Shown here: in pieces, positions 28,416 to 40,252 of the stretch
Layout of the letters: the number at the start of each line of letters is the position of its first letter
Numbering within the stretch: position 1 is the first letter of the stretch
DNA from: Pseudomonas sp. ADAK13
Lineage (GTDB): Bacteria > Pseudomonadota > Gammaproteobacteria > Pseudomonadales > Pseudomonadaceae
Length of the DNA: 64,000 nt
Assembly: GCF_012935715.1 (NCBI RefSeq)
Contig: NZ_CP052860.1
Span: 1,798,001 to 1,862,000 of the forward strand
Direction: 5' to 3'
Notes under the pieces: generated by a model
What the model was told of the DNA's origin: nothing
The model's input: only the letters and a program-made list of their open reading frames with translations
The model's database searches: none
Translations under genes and position numbers: made by a program

Positions 28416-30983
28416 TCAGGCTGGTTGAGCCTGGGACGACAGTGGTTTCAATGGCAGCAACGGCGCATGCGGATCGGCCTTGACCGATTCGCGCCAGGCA
28501 TTGAGCCACTCGGCGTGGCCGTCGCTCCAGACCAGCTCGTGCAAGCGTGCCAGGGCAACCGGATCGCTGAGCAAGGCCAGGCGTTCGCTGTTGTTCAGGC
28601 CGGCAGGACCGACTTTCAACGCATGGCGAACACGCTCGACACGCAGCCATTCAATCGGCTCCGCCTGCCCGTGACGGGAAGTCGCCAAGGCGCACGCGAG
28701 GGCGTTCTGCTGTGGATCGACCACCGACCGCACAAAGCCGTCATTGAGCGCATGCCAACGGTTTTCGTGGGTGTACTTGTCGGTCGACAACAGCGCCTGG
28801 GGCGGGTTGTATTCCTCCGGGATCAAAAACAGGCTCTCGTCGCGGGACTTGAGGCCCAGCTTGACCCGGCTGGAAATCACCGACACCGGGATCGACAGCA
28901 TCAGCGAACCGACGATCGGCACCAGCCACCACAGGAAGCTTGGGTTCAGCCACACCACCAGCAGTGCCCAGAAGAAACCAAGCAAGGTCTGCGGACCGTG
29001 GCGCTTGACCGCCTCGCTCCAGGGCGTGGAGTCATCGTCACGCTGTGGCGAGTTCCAGGTCGCGGCCCAGCCGAGGAACGCAGCCAGTACGAAACGGGTG
29101 TGGAAGATCATCCGCACCGGCGCCAGCAACATGGAGAACAGCATCTCCAGCAGCATCGACAAGGTCACCTTGAACTTGCCGCCGAACTCTTTCGCGCCCT
29201 TGGCCCAGATCAGGATGATGCTCAGCAGTTTAGGCAGGAACAGCAGCACGATGGTGGTGGAGAACAGCGCCACCGCCTTGTCCGGGTGCCATTGCGGCCA
29301 CAGCGGGTACAACTGGCGTGGCGCCATGAAGTACTGCGGCTCCATCAGCGTGTTGACCGCCAGCAGGGCCGTCGACAGCACCAGGAAGAAGAACCACAAC
29401 GGTGCCGACAGGTAAGACATCACGCCGGTCAGGAACACCGCACGGTGCACCGGGTGCATGCCTTTTACCAGGAACAGGCGGAAGTTCATCAGGTTGCCGT
29501 GGCACCAGCGACGGTCACGCTTGAGTTCGTCCAGCAGGTTCGGCGGCAGTTCTTCGTAGCTGCCCGGCAAGTCGTAGGCAATCCACACGCCCCAGCCGGC
29601 ACGGCGCATCAGCGCTGCTTCAACGAAGTCGTGGGAGAGGATCGCACCGGCAAACGCGCCTTTACCCGGCAACGGCGCCAGGGCGCAGTGCTCGATGAAC
29701 GGCTTCATGCGGATGATCGCGTTGTGCCCCCAGTAGTGGGATTCACCCAGCTGCCAGAAGTGCAGGCCGGCGGTAAACAGCGGGCCGTACACGCGGGTGG
29801 CGAACTGCTGCATGCGCGCATACAGGGTGTCCATGCCCGACGCACGCGGCGCGGTCTGGATAATCCCGGCATCCGGCGTGGCTTCCATCAGGCGTACCAG
29901 GCTGGTCAGGCATTCGCCGCTCATCACGCTGTCGGCGTCGAGGACCACCATGTACTTGTAGTCACCGCCCCAGCGACGGCAGAAGTCATCGAGGTTGCCG
30001 CTCTTGCGTTTGACGCGACGGCGACGGCGGCGATAGAAGATCTTGCCGAAGCCACCGGCTTCGCGGCACACGTCGAGCCAGGCTTGCTGCTCGGCGATGC
30101 AGATGTCGGCCTCGTTACTGTCGCTGAGGACGAAGAAGTCGAAACGGTCCAGGTCACCGGTGGCGGCAACCGATTCGAACGTTGCGCGCAGGCCGGCAAA
30201 TACCCGGGGCACGTCTTCGTTGCAGATCGGCATTACCAGGGCGGTGCGGGCATCTTTCGGAATCGGCTCGTTACCGGCACTTTTACCGGAGATACGGTAT
30301 TTATCGTGACCGGTCAGCAGTTCCAGGAAGCCCATCAGCGCGGTCCAGAAACCGGCCGAGACCCAGCAGAACAGAATCCCGAACAGTACGAGGATGCTGG
30401 TTTGCAGGGCGTAAGGCATCACTTGGGTCGCGGTTTGCAGCAGGGTCTGGTTGCGGATCTCGTCAAAGTCGACGAAGGACCAGCCCTGGTACGGCATGAT
30501 GCCTTTCATGTACCAGCCGGCGACGATCGTCTGGCCGAGCATCAGCACCAGCAGGATATAGCGACGGATCGAACCGACGGTGCGCCAGCGCGCAGCCGGC
30601 AACACGCGTTCATCCTTCGGCGGTGCCGGAGGGTTGGTACGACCGGTCAGGCGACGCCAGCCACGCACCAGGATATTGGTGCGCCATGGCTCAGGCACGA
30701 CCTTGGTCCGACGGATCGGCGGCGTGGCCTTGAGGCAAACCCGGCCGCTGGCGTCGAGCGCCAGCATTTCGGCGTCTTGCAGCTCTTCGGCGGTGTTGAG
30801 GGTCAGCCGGGCGCCCACCGACGCCTGGGCGTCGGCAGGTGCGTCGAACGTGGACGATGACAGGCGCTTGTGCAATTCACTGAAGGAATCGCAGCCCGCC
30901 AGTTCGGCGCGCTGCTCATCGGTCATCGGTAGATGCGCCAGATACTCGGCAAGAGTCTCTGGCTGGACTTGAGAATTACTCAT
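28416..30983 (-). CDS. opgH: Osmoregulated periplasmic glucan glucosyltransferase
   Basis: Inner-membrane processive family-2 glycosyltransferase (also called MdoH) that builds the linear beta-1,2-glucan backbone of osmoregulated periplasmic glucans from UDP-glucose. 855 residues with several transmembrane segments flanking a cytosolic catalytic domain. Catalytic features are visible: [29 protein letters not shown] and the acceptor-binding motif [12 protein letters not shown]. Its start overlaps the opgG end by eight bases, so the pair is co-translated. Confidence 0.97.
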   Translation of the reverse strand: MSNSQVQPETLAEYLAHLPMTDEQRAELAGCDSFSELHKRLSSSTFDAPADAQASVGARLTLNTAEELQDAEMLALDASGRVCLKATPPIRRTKVVPEPWRTNILVRGWRRLTGRTNPPAPPKDERVLPAARWRTVGSIRRYILLVLMLGQTIVAGWYMKGIMPYQGWSFVDFDEIRNQTLLQTATQVMPYALQTSILVLFGILFCWVSAGFWTALMGFLELLTGHDKYRISGKSAGNEPIPKDARTALVMPICNEDVPRVFAGLRATFESVAATGDLDRFDFFVLSDSNEADICIAEQQAWLDVCREAGGFGKIFYRRRRRRVKRKSGNLDDFCRRWGGDYKYMVVLDADSVMSGECLTSLVRLMEATPDAGIIQTAPRASGMDTLYARMQQFATRVYGPLFTAGLHFWQLGESHYWGHNAIIRMKPFIEHCALAPLPGKGAFAGAILSHDFVEAALMRRAGWGVWIAYDLPGSYEELPPNLLDELKRDRRWCHGNLMNFRLFLVKGMHPVHRAVFLTGVMSYLSAPLWFFFLVLSTALLAVNTLMEPQYFMAPRQLYPLWPQWHPDKAVALFSTTIVLLFLPKLLSIILIWAKGAKEFGGKFKVTLSMLLEMLFSMLLAPVRMIFHTRFVLAAFLGWAATWNSPQRDDDSTPWSEAVKRHGPQTLLGFFWALLVVWLNPSFLWWLVPIVGSLMLSIPVSVISSRVKLGLKSRDESLFLIPEEYNPPQALLSTDKYTHENRWHALNDGFVRSVVDPQQNALACALATSRHGQAEPIEWLRVERVRHALKVGPAGLNNSERLALLSDPVALARLHELVWSDGHAEWLNAWRESVKADPHAPLLPLKPLSSQAQPA

Positions 30984-32715
30984 CGGCAGGCAACTGATAG
31001 CTCCAGGTTTCGGTCAGGACTTGCTCTGTCTTGGCCGGCTCCGGTGTGGCTGGGGCAGCCGCTTCCGGCTGCTTGGCGTCCTTGTCCTTGGCGTCTTTCT
31101 TGGCCGCTTTCTCATGCTGTTTGGCCAGCACTTTGTCGGCCTTCAACACTTGAGTCGAAACCTTCTCCGGCTCAGGCGTCACGATGTCCTGGACCAGGGC
31201 GGCACGCATTTCAGTCGGCTTGCCTGCGTCCTTGATCTTCATGCGCAGGGTCAGGCGCCAGCCTTGGGTGTGCGGGTTGTAGCGCACGCTGTTTTCAACG
31301 ATTTCGGCGTTGTCGCCCACGCTGACCTGGCTGCGAACCGGTGCGTCAGCTGGCAGTTTCTTCAGGGACGGGCCCTCGAAGTCCACCAGGTAGGCCACGC
31401 TGCCGTCTGGCTGACGGATCAGGTTGGACTGCTTGACGTCGCCGGTGGAACGCAGGGTCTGCTTGACCCAGGCGCTTTCAGGCGAATGGAACTCGGCGTC
31501 TTTCAGTGTCCAGTGCAGGCGATAGGCAACGTCCAGCGGTTTGCCGGGCTCCGGCAGTTTTTCCGGGCTCCAGAAGGCAACGATGTTGTCGTTGGTCTCA
31601 TCGGCGGTCGGAATCTCTACCAGGTCGACGGAGCCCTTGCCCCAGTCGCCATCAGGCTCGATCCAGGCGCTTGGGCGCTTGTCGTAGTTGTCGTCGAGGT
31701 CTTCGTAGTGGCTGAAGTTGCGACCGCGTTGCAGCAGGCCGAAACCACGCGGGTTTTCCACGGTGAAGTTGCTGACCGACAGGTGTTTGGGGTTGTTCAG
31801 TGGGCGCCAGATCCACTCGCCGTTGCCGGCATGGATCGACAGGCCGCTGGAATCGTGCAGCTCGCGACGGTAATTGAGGACCTTGGACGGCTGGTTGGCG
31901 CCGAACAGGAACATGCTGGTCAGCGGGGCGATGCCCAGCTTGGTGACCTTGTCACGCAGGTACATCTGGGATTTGACGTCGACGATGGTGTCGGTGCCAG
32001 GGCGCAGGATCAGGCGATAAGCGCCCGTCGCCCGTGGCGAATCCAGCAGGGCGTAGATCACCAGCTGTTTCTCGCCCGGCTTTGGACGCTCGATCCAGAA
32101 CTCGGTGAAGCGCGGGAATTCTTCGCCGGACGGCAACGCAGTATCGATCGCCATACCGCGGGCAGACAGGCCGTAGACCTGGTCTTTACCCACGACGCGG
32201 AAATAGCTCGCGCCGAGCATGGTCATGATTTCGTCTTGCTTGTCGCCCTTGTTGATCGGGTACAGCACACGGAAACCGGCATAACCCAGCTGTTCGGTGG
32301 CTTTAGGATCAAACTTGACGTCGCCGAAATCGAAACGAGCCGGGTCGTACTTGATTTCCTGGACGCTGTCGGCGGTGACTTCGTTGATTTTCACCGGTGT
32401 ATCGAAGTGCATACCCTGGTGATAGAAGGACAGCTTGAACGGGGTGTTCTGATCGGCCCACTCGGCTTTTTCGTTGCGGAAACGAATTTTCTGGTAATCA
32501 GCGAATTTCATTTCGCGGAATTCGTTCGGCAAATTGCTGCGCGGAGCTTCGTATTTCTGCCCGGCCAGCTCTTTTGCCTTGGCCGACACATCATCCAGAC
32601 TGAATGCCCACAGTTGACCCGCGCCGAACAGGCAAAACAGGGCAGAGCCCGTTACCAGTGCGTTTCGTAACCGTTTGGCAGACAATTTTGGTGCATTACA
32701 GGGACTAACAATCAC
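30976..32715 (-). CDS. opgG: Osmoregulated periplasmic glucan biosynthesis protein OpgG
   Basis: Periplasmic protein (MdoG) that completes osmoregulated glucans, probably adding or shaping beta-1,6 branches. I chose the GTG at 32715 because GAGGGT lies eight bases upstream; this gives 579 residues with a signal peptide (basic start [17 protein letters not shown], cleavage near LWAFSLDD). The mature part shows [34 protein letters not shown] and FHVE-like family segments. The C-terminal tail is Lys/Ala/Glu-rich ([20 protein letters not shown]). First gene of opgGH. Confidence 0.95.
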   Translation of the reverse strand: MIVSPCNAPKLSAKRLRNALVTGSALFCLFGAGQLWAFSLDDVSAKAKELAGQKYEAPRSNLPNEFREMKFADYQKIRFRNEKAEWADQNTPFKLSFYHQGMHFDTPVKINEVTADSVQEIKYDPARFDFGDVKFDPKATEQLGYAGFRVLYPINKGDKQDEIMTMLGASYFRVVGKDQVYGLSARGMAIDTALPSGEEFPRFTEFWIERPKPGEKQLVIYALLDSPRATGAYRLILRPGTDTIVDVKSQMYLRDKVTKLGIAPLTSMFLFGANQPSKVLNYRRELHDSSGLSIHAGNGEWIWRPLNNPKHLSVSNFTVENPRGFGLLQRGRNFSHYEDLDDNYDKRPSAWIEPDGDWGKGSVDLVEIPTADETNDNIVAFWSPEKLPEPGKPLDVAYRLHWTLKDAEFHSPESAWVKQTLRSTGDVKQSNLIRQPDGSVAYLVDFEGPSLKKLPADAPVRSQVSVGDNAEIVENSVRYNPHTQGWRLTLRMKIKDAGKPTEMRAALVQDIVTPEPEKVSTQVLKADKVLAKQHEKAAKKDAKDKDAKQPEAAAPATPEPAKTEQVLTETWSYQLPADE

Positions 32716-32982
32716 GAGCAACCCTCGCCGAAAACAGATCAAAAAACCAACGGCCAGCTATCTATATGCCAGGTTGGCGAGCATTGTTCCGACTCCCATG
32801 GGGCTAAATGATTCCCCAATAGCTATCGGACAAGTCTCTACCTAAGTCAAAAATGGACCAATTAACGCTGATCCCCGTAGCGCGCGATTATCTAGTAGCC
32901 CGCGAGACAACGCATCAGGGTCAGCGAAGTATTTGTAGCGAAAACCCGGTTTTTTGGGCATCACAAGTCGTTTTCAGTACAT

Positions 32983-33420
32983 TCACGTCTGTAACAGGAA
33001 GGTGACCGGCCCGTCATTGACCAAATGCACCTGCATATCCGCGCCAAACCGCCCTGCCGCTACCGTGCCATGCAATTGTTGCGCTTGTAACAGCAGGTAG
33101 TCGAAAAGTGCCTCGCCCAACGCCGGCGGTGCCGCCGTGGAGAAGCTGGGACGCAAGCCGCTCTTGGTATCTGCCGCCAGGGTGAACTGCGACACCAGCA
33201 GCAAACCGCCGCCAATGTCTTTCAAGGACAGGTTCATCTTGCCCTCGTCGTCGCTGAACACCCGATAGTTAAGCAGCTTATGCAGCAGCTTGTCGGCGCA
33301 GGCTGGGGTATCTGACGGCTCGACGGCCACCAGCACCAGCAAACCCTGGTCTATCGCACCGACCACCTGCCCTTCTACCTCGACCCGGGCGCCGCGCACC
33401 CGTTGCAAAAGCCCCTTCAT
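32983..33420 (-). CDS. dtd: D-aminoacyl-tRNA deacylase
   Basis: Removes D-amino acids and glycine mischarged on tRNA. 145 residues, the family norm, with the two signature motifs [10 protein letters not shown] (SQxxL) and VNDGPVTF (the Gly-cis-Pro motif of the active site). Its start overlaps the end of the upstream pip gene by four bases, so the two form an operon. Confidence 0.96.
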   Translation of the reverse strand: MKGLLQRVRGARVEVEGQVVGAIDQGLLVLVAVEPSDTPACADKLLHKLLNYRVFSDDEGKMNLSLKDIGGGLLLVSQFTLAADTKSGLRPSFSTAAPPALGEALFDYLLLQAQQLHGTVAAGRFGADMQVHLVNDGPVTFLLQT

Positions 33421-34388
33421 GCTTCTTCAGGCGGCAAATCAAGCAGGCGCCGTGCCATTTCACTCGCCGCACGTACCAGCGCATCGGTGATTCCGGGCTC
33501 GGAAGCCGCATGGCCGGCCTCGCGGATGATCTGCAGCTCACTGTTGGGCCACGCCTGATGCAGCTCCCAGGCGTTGTCCAGCGGGCAGATCATATCGTAG
33601 CGGCCATGCACGATTACGCCAGGCAGATGGGCGATCTTGTGCATGTCGCGAATCAGCTGGTTGGGTTCAAGGAATGAATTGTTGGTGAAGTAGTGGCATT
33701 CGATACGGGCGATCGACAACGCGCGCTGAGGTTCGGAGAAGCGCTCGATCAACTGCGGGTTCGGGCACAGGCCCAGCATGCGCCCTTCCCACGTGGACCA
33801 GGCCTTGGCGGCGTGCATCTGGGCGATCTGGTCATTTCCGGTCAGGCGCTTGTGGTAGGCGCTGAGCAGGTCGTGGCGCTCCTCCGCAGGGATCGGCGCA
33901 AGGTAATCCTGCCAGTAATCCGGGAACAGGCGGCTGGCGCCCGCCTGGTAGAACCATTGGATGTCCTGGGGACGGGCCAGGAAGATGCCCCGCACGATCA
34001 GGCCATGCACCCGTTCCGGGTGGGTTTGCGCGTAGGCCAGGGCCAGGGTCGAACCCCAGGAACCGCCGAACAGCACCCATTTTTCGATGCCAAGGTGCTC
34101 GCGAATCCGCTCAAGGTCGGCCACCAGGTCCCAGGTGGTGTTGTTTTCCAGGCTGGCCCGTGGGGTGGAGCGCCCGCAGCCGCGCTGATCAAAAGTAACA
34201 ATTCGGTACAGATTCGGATCGAAATAGCAGCGGCTATTGGCGTCACACCCGGCGCCAGGGCCGCCGTGGATGAATACGACGGGCAAGCCTTCCGGGGAAC
34301 CACTTTCGTCGACGTACAGTACGTGGGTTTCATCGACGGCCAGATCGTGCCGGGCGTAGGGTTTGATCTGCGGGTACAAAGTCTGCAT
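33417..34388 (-). CDS. pip: Proline iminopeptidase
   Basis: Alpha/beta-hydrolase of peptidase family S33 that releases N-terminal proline from peptides; 323 residues, cytosolic. Visible are the oxyanion HGGPGAGCD, the nucleophile elbow [12 protein letters not shown], the catalytic Asp in [13 protein letters not shown] and the His in EAGHAASEP. It is co-transcribed with dtd. Confidence 0.93.
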   Translation of the reverse strand: MQTLYPQIKPYARHDLAVDETHVLYVDESGSPEGLPVVFIHGGPGAGCDANSRCYFDPNLYRIVTFDQRGCGRSTPRASLENNTTWDLVADLERIREHLGIEKWVLFGGSWGSTLALAYAQTHPERVHGLIVRGIFLARPQDIQWFYQAGASRLFPDYWQDYLAPIPAEERHDLLSAYHKRLTGNDQIAQMHAAKAWSTWEGRMLGLCPNPQLIERFSEPQRALSIARIECHYFTNNSFLEPNQLIRDMHKIAHLPGVIVHGRYDMICPLDNAWELHQAWPNSELQIIREAGHAASEPGITDALVRAASEMARRLLDLPPEEA

Positions 34389-34491
34389 TGCGCGCTCCGT
34401 AAGGGGTCGAGTTCATCCCTGGGGGGACGTCTATTATTTTGCCGTCTGGCATCATAAACCCGAATTGTGCAATGAGCATGTCCTGACGGAC

Positions 34492-35427
34492 TTAGACCTG
34501 TGTCAGCAGAACTCCACGCAGGTAATCCAGCAGATAAGCGTAGAGCCGGTCGACCTCCGGCACCTGGCCCCGGGCCCGCAGGCAGCCGTGAACCAGGCCT
34601 TTGCCGGGATACAGCAGGGCCGCCACCCCGGCAGCTTGCAGCCGCTCGGCATAGAGCATGCCGTCGTCCCGAAGCGGGTCGAACTGGGCGACGGCGATCA
34701 AAGCCTGCGGCAACCCGCTGAAATCCGCAGCCAGCAATGGCATGGCGTAGGGCGACGGTTTGCCCGGCCCCCGCAGGTAGAGCGCCAGGTAGCACTCGGT
34801 GTCGGCAGCGCTGAGCAGCGGCGCGTCGACGCAGTCGCGGCGGGACGGCAAGTCGGCGGGGCCGCCCAGGCCCGGGTAGATCAGGATTTGCGCCAGGGGC
34901 TGCGGCTGGTGGTCGTCCCGCAGGCCCAGGCACACGGCGGCAGCGAGGTTACCGCCGGCGCTGTCACCGGCCACCACCAGACGTTGAAGGTTGATGTGGC
35001 AAGGCGCTTCACCCGCCTGGATCGCCCGCCAGACCGCACGGCAATCGTCGAAAGCCGCCGGAAACGGGTGTTCGGGGGCTAGCCGGTAATCGATGGCGAT
35101 CACCAGCACCTGCAGAGCGTCGGCCAGCTCACAGCAGATAAAGTCGTGGGAATCCAGGCCACCCACCACCCAGCCGCCACCGTGCATATAAAGGATGCAC
35201 GGCCAGCCGCCATCAGGTGTCGGCGTCACCGGTTGATAACTGCGTACGCCCACGCCACCCAGGGAAACGTCCGACACCTGCAACCCTTCCGGCCGCGCCG
35301 GGGTGAACGCCTGGCACATGCGGTCATAGCCCCGGCGCAACCCAGCCAGCGAGGTGTCGTCGCTGGTGAAAGATTCGGTTTTTTCGACAAAGGCGCACAT
35401 CGGCGCGGAAATCGGGTAGTGGGACAT
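34492..35427 (-). CDS. Alpha/beta-hydrolase of the hormone-sensitive-lipase family
   Basis: A 311-residue esterase or lipase of family IV. The start ATG at 35427 (MSHYPISAPMCAFVEKTESF) is preferred over longer reading. Diagnostic motifs are the oxyanion HGGGWVVGG, the nucleophile GDSAGGNLAAA, the catalytic Asp in AQFDPLRDDG and the His in GLVHGCLRA. The natural substrate is unknown; short-chain ester hydrolysis would be typical. It has no obvious operon partner and is followed upstream by a REP doublet. Confidence 0.9.
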   Translation of the reverse strand: MSHYPISAPMCAFVEKTESFTSDDTSLAGLRRGYDRMCQAFTPARPEGLQVSDVSLGGVGVRSYQPVTPTPDGGWPCILYMHGGGWVVGGLDSHDFICCELADALQVLVIAIDYRLAPEHPFPAAFDDCRAVWRAIQAGEAPCHINLQRLVVAGDSAGGNLAAAVCLGLRDDHQPQPLAQILIYPGLGGPADLPSRRDCVDAPLLSAADTECYLALYLRGPGKPSPYAMPLLAADFSGLPQALIAVAQFDPLRDDGMLYAERLQAAGVAALLYPGKGLVHGCLRARGQVPEVDRLYAYLLDYLRGVLLTQV

Positions 35428-35474
35428 GAAGGTGATCGTCCTGATATGAAGACTCAAAGCACACCACAAGACAA

Positions 35475-35570
35475 ATGTGGGAGCTGGCTTGCCTGCGATA
35501 GCGGTGTTTCAACCAACGCCATCGTCGACTGATACACCACTATCGCGGGCAAGCCCGGCTCCCACATGGG
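35475..35570. repeat. Intergenic REP-like doublet
   Basis: Inverted copies atgtgggagctggcttgcctgcgatagc and ctatcgcgggcaagcccggctcccacat flank a spacer of about 40 bases, between the hydrolase and the choline-type binding protein. Confidence 0.88.
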
Positions 35571-35600
35571 CTCTCTGTTGTTTGATCTATCGTGTTCGCA

Positions 35601-36548
35601 TCAAGGCTTCAGGCTGGCCTGCACCGCCGCCACGCCGTCCTTGCCATCCAGGGTTGTCACACCGGCCAGCCAGCGCTGCAAGTCCTCGGGATTGTCACGC
35701 AGCCATTGTTTGGCAACATCCTGCGGCGTCTTGCGGTCCATGATCGGCACCATCAACTGGCTCTCCTGGGCGGCGGTGTAGGTCAGGTTCTCCAGCAGCC
35801 GGGTCACGTTGGGGCAACGCTCGGCATAATCCGGCGCCGTCACCGTGGAGACTGTAGCCATGCCCTCGTTGGCACCGAACACATCTTCGCTGCCGGTCAG
35901 GTAAGCCATTTTCATGTTGATGTTCATCGGGTGCGGGGTCCAGCCGACAAACACCACGAACTCCTTGCGGTTCACCGCCCGCTGCACCGCGGCCAGCATG
36001 CCCGCTTCACCGGACGCCACCAGCTTGAATCCGCCCAAGCCAAAGCGGTTGCTGTCGATCATTTTCTGGATGTCGGTATTGGCACCACTGCCCGGCTCGA
36101 TGCCGTAGATCTTGCCGCCCAGCTTGTCCTTGAAGCGGGCAATGTCGGCAAAGGTTTTCAGGCCCGCATCGGCGACGTACTGCGGCACTGCCAGGGTAGC
36201 CTGGGCGTCGGACAGGCTTGGCTTGTCGAACACCTTGACCTGCTTGGCAGCGAGAAACGGCGCGATGTTGTTGTCCATCGCCGGCTTCCAGTAGCCCAGG
36301 AAGATATCCAGGCGTTTGTCGCGGATACCGGCAAAGATGATTTGCTGCACGGCGCTGGTTTGCTTGCTGTCATAGCCCAGGCCGTTGAGCAGCACATCGG
36401 CCATGCCACTGGTGGCGATCACGTCGGTCCAACTGACCACGCCCATGCGTACGACCTTGCACGAGGCCGGGTCGGCGGCCATCGCGTTGGCGCTCAGAAG
36501 GGCGGCGCCGGTGAGAATCAACAGACAACGGTTGAACAGTCTTTTCAT
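35601..36548 (-). CDS. Choline/betaine-type ABC substrate-binding protein (ChoX-like), no adjacent permease
   Basis: A 315-residue periplasmic receptor of the OpuAC/ProX superfamily with a signal peptide (MKRLFNRCLLILTGAALLSA, cleavage near AMAADP). The N-terminal strand and aromatic motif VRMGVVSWTDVIATSGMADVL, the GYWKPAMD segment and the motif VGWTPHPMN resemble choline receptors whose aromatic box binds quaternary amines. No permease or ATPase lies beside it; it follows hutG at the end of the hut run, and the nearest matching permease/ATPase pair is hutWV, about 8 kb upstream. It may be a free-standing receptor that shares a distant quaternary-amine core transporter, as CbcX-like proteins do. 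Confidence 0.88.
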   Translation of the reverse strand: MKRLFNRCLLILTGAALLSANAMAADPASCKVVRMGVVSWTDVIATSGMADVLLNGLGYDSKQTSAVQQIIFAGIRDKRLDIFLGYWKPAMDNNIAPFLAAKQVKVFDKPSLSDAQATLAVPQYVADAGLKTFADIARFKDKLGGKIYGIEPGSGANTDIQKMIDSNRFGLGGFKLVASGEAGMLAAVQRAVNRKEFVVFVGWTPHPMNINMKMAYLTGSEDVFGANEGMATVSTVTAPDYAERCPNVTRLLENLTYTAAQESQLMVPIMDRKTPQDVAKQWLRDNPEDLQRWLAGVTTLDGKDGVAAVQASLKP

Positions 36549-36695
36549 CGATGCGGTCTCACTCGGCAGTTTTTATTGTGGGGATGGCGTCTGACGCGCC
36601 GTGCCCAACACCTTACCCAGCGAGACCTCGATCAAAGCGACCTGTGGCGACTGTGAGTTGCACTCAGGCGACTTGAGAGGTGTGTGGCTGTTGAG

Positions 36696-36779
36696 GGCCT
36701 CATCGCAGGCAAGCCAGCTCCCACATTTGAATATGTTTGCCATTCAAAATGGTGGGAGCCGGGCTTGCCCGCGATGGCT
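36696..36779. repeat. Intergenic REP-like doublet
   Basis: Inverted copies catcgcaggcaagccagctcccacat and tggtgggagccgggcttgcccgcgatgg lie between the choX-like gene and hutG. Confidence 0.87.
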
Positions 36780-36798
36780 ATCTCAACTGCGCAACCGA

Positions 36799-37599
36799 TC
36801 ACCGATAGTGCTTTTGCCCCCAGGCCAGGAACCCTTCCAGCAATTCCTTCAACACCACCCGCGTCGGCTCGGCCAGGTCGGCGCGATAACGGAAGGGCTC
36901 AAACTCTTCCATGTAGGTGCACTGCCCCAACTCCAGCTGCACCGCGTGGATGTTCTCGGCCGGGTTACCGTAATGCCGGGTGATATGCCCGCCCTTGAAA
37001 CGCCCGTTGAGCACATGACTGTACTGCGGATGCGCGGCGCAGATGGCTTCCAGCTGGCTGGCCAGTTGCGGGTCGCAGGCGGCACCATTGAAGGTGCCGA
37101 GGTTGAAGTCCGGCAGCTTGCCTTCGAACAGGTGCGGGATCACCGAGCGGATCGAGTGCGCATCAAACAGCAGTGCATAACCGAACTCGGCCTTGAGCCG
37201 GGCCAGCTCGTTTTGCAGGGTGCGGTGATACGGCGTCCACACCTGCTCCAGGTACGTGGCGCGTTCGGCCTTGGACGGTTCCAGGCCTTCGCGGAACAGC
37301 GGCACACCGTCGAACAGCGTCGCCGGGTACAGGCCGGTGGTGGCGCCGACGTACAGCGGCTTGTCGTCTGATGGCCGGTTCAGGTCGATGACAAAGCGCG
37401 AATACTCGGCGGCCAGGGTGCTGGCGCCCAGCGCTTCGGCGAAGTCATACAGCGTGGGGATGTGCCAGTCGGTGTCCGGCAGGCTTTGCGCCTCGGGGAT
37501 CAGCCCGGCTTGCACCGCCGGCGTCAGGCGCAGGCCCGCGTGGGGCATGCTGATCAGCAGCGGTACGCGGCCTTGTTTGAAATTCAGAACCTTATCCAC
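36799..37599 (-). CDS. hutG: N-formylglutamate deformylase
   Basis: Last enzyme of the five-step histidine pathway of pseudomonads, giving glutamate and formate from N-formylglutamate made by HutF. 266 residues from the GTG at 37599, which has GAGGAG seven bases upstream; an in-frame codon at 37614 is less well placed. The FGase motifs LLISMPHAGLRL, FVIDLNRPSDDKPLY and LLFDAHSIRS are visible. It lies directly after hutI. Confidence 0.95.
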   Translation of the reverse strand: MDKVLNFKQGRVPLLISMPHAGLRLTPAVQAGLIPEAQSLPDTDWHIPTLYDFAEALGASTLAAEYSRFVIDLNRPSDDKPLYVGATTGLYPATLFDGVPLFREGLEPSKAERATYLEQVWTPYHRTLQNELARLKAEFGYALLFDAHSIRSVIPHLFEGKLPDFNLGTFNGAACDPQLASQLEAICAAHPQYSHVLNGRFKGGHITRHYGNPAENIHAVQLELGQCTYMEEFEPFRYRADLAEPTRVVLKELLEGFLAWGQKHYR

Positions 37600-37610
37600 A
37601 GCGCTACTCC

Positions 37611-38816
37611 TCAAACGGTGACATCGGCGCCATGGCGCACGACGCGTTTATCCAGCTCGCCGCCCAGCCAGTAGGCCAGGTCGGCAGGGCGATCGATCTG
37701 CCAGGCGACAAAGTCCGCGACCTTGCCCACTTCCAGCGAGCCGTGGCTGTCACCCAGGCCCAGGGCGGTGGCCGCGTGCTGCGTGGCGCCGGCCAGGGCT
37801 TCTTCCGGGGTCATGCGGAACAGGGTGCAGGCCATGTTCAGCATGAGGCGCACCGACAACGCCGGCGAGGTGCCCGGGTTGAGGTCGCTGGCAATGGCGA
37901 TCTTCACGCCGTGCTTGCGCAGGGCGTCCATCGGCGGCAGTTGGGTTTCCCGCAGGAAGTAGAACGCCCCCGGCAGCAACACCGCGACGGTGCCGGAAGC
38001 GGCCATGGCAATGGCGTCTTCCTCGGTCATGAATTCCAGGTGGTCCGCCGACAGCGCCTGGTAACGCGCCGCCAGGCTGGAGCCGTGCAGGGACGACAAC
38101 TGTTCGGCGTGCAGTTTTACCGGCAAACCGAGTTTTTGGGCGGCAATGAACACACGCTCCACCTGCTCCGGCGAAAACGCCAGGTATTCACAGAAGGCGT
38201 CGACCGCATCCACCAGGCCTTCCGCTGCCAGTGCCGGCAGCATCTCGGCGCAGATGTGGTCGATGTAGGCGTCGGCGCGGTCCACGTACTCCGGCGGCAA
38301 CGCATGGGCCGCCAGGCAGGTGCTGCGCACACTGACGGGCAGCTCGGCGCCGAGGCGGCGGATCACCCGCAGAATCTTGCGCTCGCTGGCCAGGTCCAGG
38401 CCGTAGCCGGACTTGATCTCGACGGTCGTCACGCCGTCGCGCAGCAAACTGCGCAGGCGCTTGTGGCCGCTGGCAAACAGCTCATCTTCGGACGCCGCGC
38501 GTGTGGCGCGCACGGTGCTGGCAATACCGCCACCGGCGGCTGCGATCTCGGCGTAGCTCACGCCTTGCAACCGCTGCTCGAACTCACCGCTGCGATTGCC
38601 ACCGAACACCGTGTGGGTGTGGCAGTCGATCAGCCCGGGCGTGACCCACGCCCCTTGCAGGTCGTGGGTGGTCGCGTAGTCAGCCTTCGGCAGATCGGCG
38701 CGCGGGCCGATCCACTCGATGAGCGTGCCCGAGGTAACGATGGCGGCATCCTCGATGATCGAGTAGTTGCCCTGGGCCATGGTTGCAACGTGGCAGTGTT
38801 GCCAAAGCGTTTTCAT
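37611..38816 (-). CDS. hutI: Imidazolonepropionase
   Basis: Amidohydrolase converting imidazolone-5-propionate to N-formimino-L-glutamate, the third step of histidine breakdown. 401 residues from the ATG at 38816. The metal-binding HxH is in [15 protein letters not shown]; further ligands are in [17 protein letters not shown] and [10 protein letters not shown]. Start to hutT stop distance is only 16 bases, so the genes are co-transcribed. Confidence 0.96.
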   Translation of the reverse strand: MKTLWQHCHVATMAQGNYSIIEDAAIVTSGTLIEWIGPRADLPKADYATTHDLQGAWVTPGLIDCHTHTVFGGNRSGEFEQRLQGVSYAEIAAAGGGIASTVRATRAASEDELFASGHKRLRSLLRDGVTTVEIKSGYGLDLASERKILRVIRRLGAELPVSVRSTCLAAHALPPEYVDRADAYIDHICAEMLPALAAEGLVDAVDAFCEYLAFSPEQVERVFIAAQKLGLPVKLHAEQLSSLHGSSLAARYQALSADHLEFMTEEDAIAMAASGTVAVLLPGAFYFLRETQLPPMDALRKHGVKIAIASDLNPGTSPALSVRLMLNMACTLFRMTPEEALAGATQHAATALGLGDSHGSLEVGKVADFVAWQIDRPADLAYWLGGELDKRVVRHGADVTV

Positions 38817-38832
38817 CAACGCCTCCGTTAGG

Positions 38833-40239
38833 TTATCGATGAGACAAAGCCGGGTCGTAGTGGACCTTGGCCGTTTGCCCGGCGGCGGGCTTGACCCACA
38901 GCAGATAGGCAACGATCAGCAGGACGATCCACACGGCGCCGACCATAAGGGCAGCCTGGGTGTCCGGGAAGTAACCCAGCACCCCGAAGATAAACAGCAT
39001 GAACACGATGGCGGCCGCTGGCGCATAAGGCCAGAACGGCACCGGGAATTTCAGCTCGGCGATCTGCTCCTTGGTCATCGCGCGACGCATCGCGACCTGA
39101 GTCACCAGGATCATCAGCCACACCCACACCGTGGCGAAGGTCGCGATCGAGGCGATCACCAGGAACACGTTTTCCGGGATCAGGTAGTTGAGCACCACGC
39201 CGCCGAGCAACGCGGCGCCCATCACCACCACCGTCATCCACGGCACGCCCTGTTTCGACAGCTGGGCAAAGCCCTTGGGCGCCTGCCCCTGCTGGGCCAG
39301 GCCGTACATCATGCGGCCGGCGCCGAAGATGTCGCTGTTGATGGCCGAGACGGCAGCGGAGATCACCACGATGTTGAGGATGGTCGCCGCCGAGCCTATC
39401 CCCAGGTTGCTGAAGATCTGCACGAACGGGCTGCCCTGGCTGCCGATCTGCGGCCACGGGTAGATCGCCATCAGCACAAACAACGTCAGCACGTAGAACA
39501 GCAGGATACGCAGCGGCACCGCGTTGATCGCCTTGGGGATCACGCGCTGCGGGTCCTTGGCTTCGCCAGCGGTGATGCCGATGATTTCGATGCCGCCAAA
39601 GGCGAACATCACCACCGCGAAGGACGCAATCAGGCCGCCCACGCCGTTAGGCATGAAACCGCCGTGGGCCCACAGGTTGCTGAGACCGGTGGCCGGTGCT
39701 TCGCCCGCCGAGTGAATACCGAACAGCATGATGCCGAAGCCACCGAGGATCATCGCGACGATGGCGCCGACCTTGAGCAGCGACAGCCAGAACTCCATTT
39801 CGCCAAAGACTTTGACGTTGCACAGGTTCAAGCCGCCGATCAGCAACACGATGCCCAGCACCCAGACCCAGCGCGCGACTTCGGGAAACCAGAAGCCCAT
39901 GTAGATGCCAAAGGCGGTGACGTCGGCGAGGCAGACGATGATCATTTCAAAGGCGTAGGTCCAACCGAGGATAAAGCCGGCCATCGGGCCCAGGTAGGTG
40001 CTGGCGTACTGGCCGAAGGAGCCGGACACCGGGTTGTGCACGGCCATCTCGCCCAGGGCGCGCATCACCATGAACACGGCGGCGCCGCCGATCAGGTAGG
40101 CCAGGAGTACGGCAGGACCGGCCATCTGGATCGCGGAGGCAGAGCCGTAAAAGAGCCCGGTGCCAATCGCGGAACCGAGCGCCATGAAGCGAATATGTCG
40201 GGCGGAGAGCCCGCGTTTCAAACCTTTTTCCGGGTGCAT
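38833..40239 (-). CDS. hutT: Histidine permease (APC family)
   Basis: A 468-residue, twelve-helix amino-acid permease. The first helix carries the APC motif [19 protein letters not shown], followed by [18 protein letters not shown]. Within a hut cluster this is the high-affinity histidine transporter HutT known from P. fluorescens. An AAAAATAA motif (Hfq/Crc type) lies 13 bases before the start codon, immediately 5' of the AAGGA ribosome-binding site. Confidence 0.92.
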   Translation of the reverse strand: MHPEKGLKRGLSARHIRFMALGSAIGTGLFYGSASAIQMAGPAVLLAYLIGGAAVFMVMRALGEMAVHNPVSGSFGQYASTYLGPMAGFILGWTYAFEMIIVCLADVTAFGIYMGFWFPEVARWVWVLGIVLLIGGLNLCNVKVFGEMEFWLSLLKVGAIVAMILGGFGIMLFGIHSAGEAPATGLSNLWAHGGFMPNGVGGLIASFAVVMFAFGGIEIIGITAGEAKDPQRVIPKAINAVPLRILLFYVLTLFVLMAIYPWPQIGSQGSPFVQIFSNLGIGSAATILNIVVISAAVSAINSDIFGAGRMMYGLAQQGQAPKGFAQLSKQGVPWMTVVVMGAALLGGVVLNYLIPENVFLVIASIATFATVWVWLMILVTQVAMRRAMTKEQIAELKFPVPFWPYAPAAAIVFMLFIFGVLGYFPDTQAALMVGAVWIVLLIVAYLLWVKPAAGQTAKVHYDPALSHR

Positions 40240-40252
40240 TTCTCGTCCTTAA

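Noticed and set aside
28425..30860. Long open frame of 811 codons on the plus strand opposite opgH
   Set aside because: It mirrors opgH codon by codon, as expected of high-GC coding DNA; the translation is Gln/His/Arg-rich, without domains or a ribosome-binding site. opgH itself is unmistakable.
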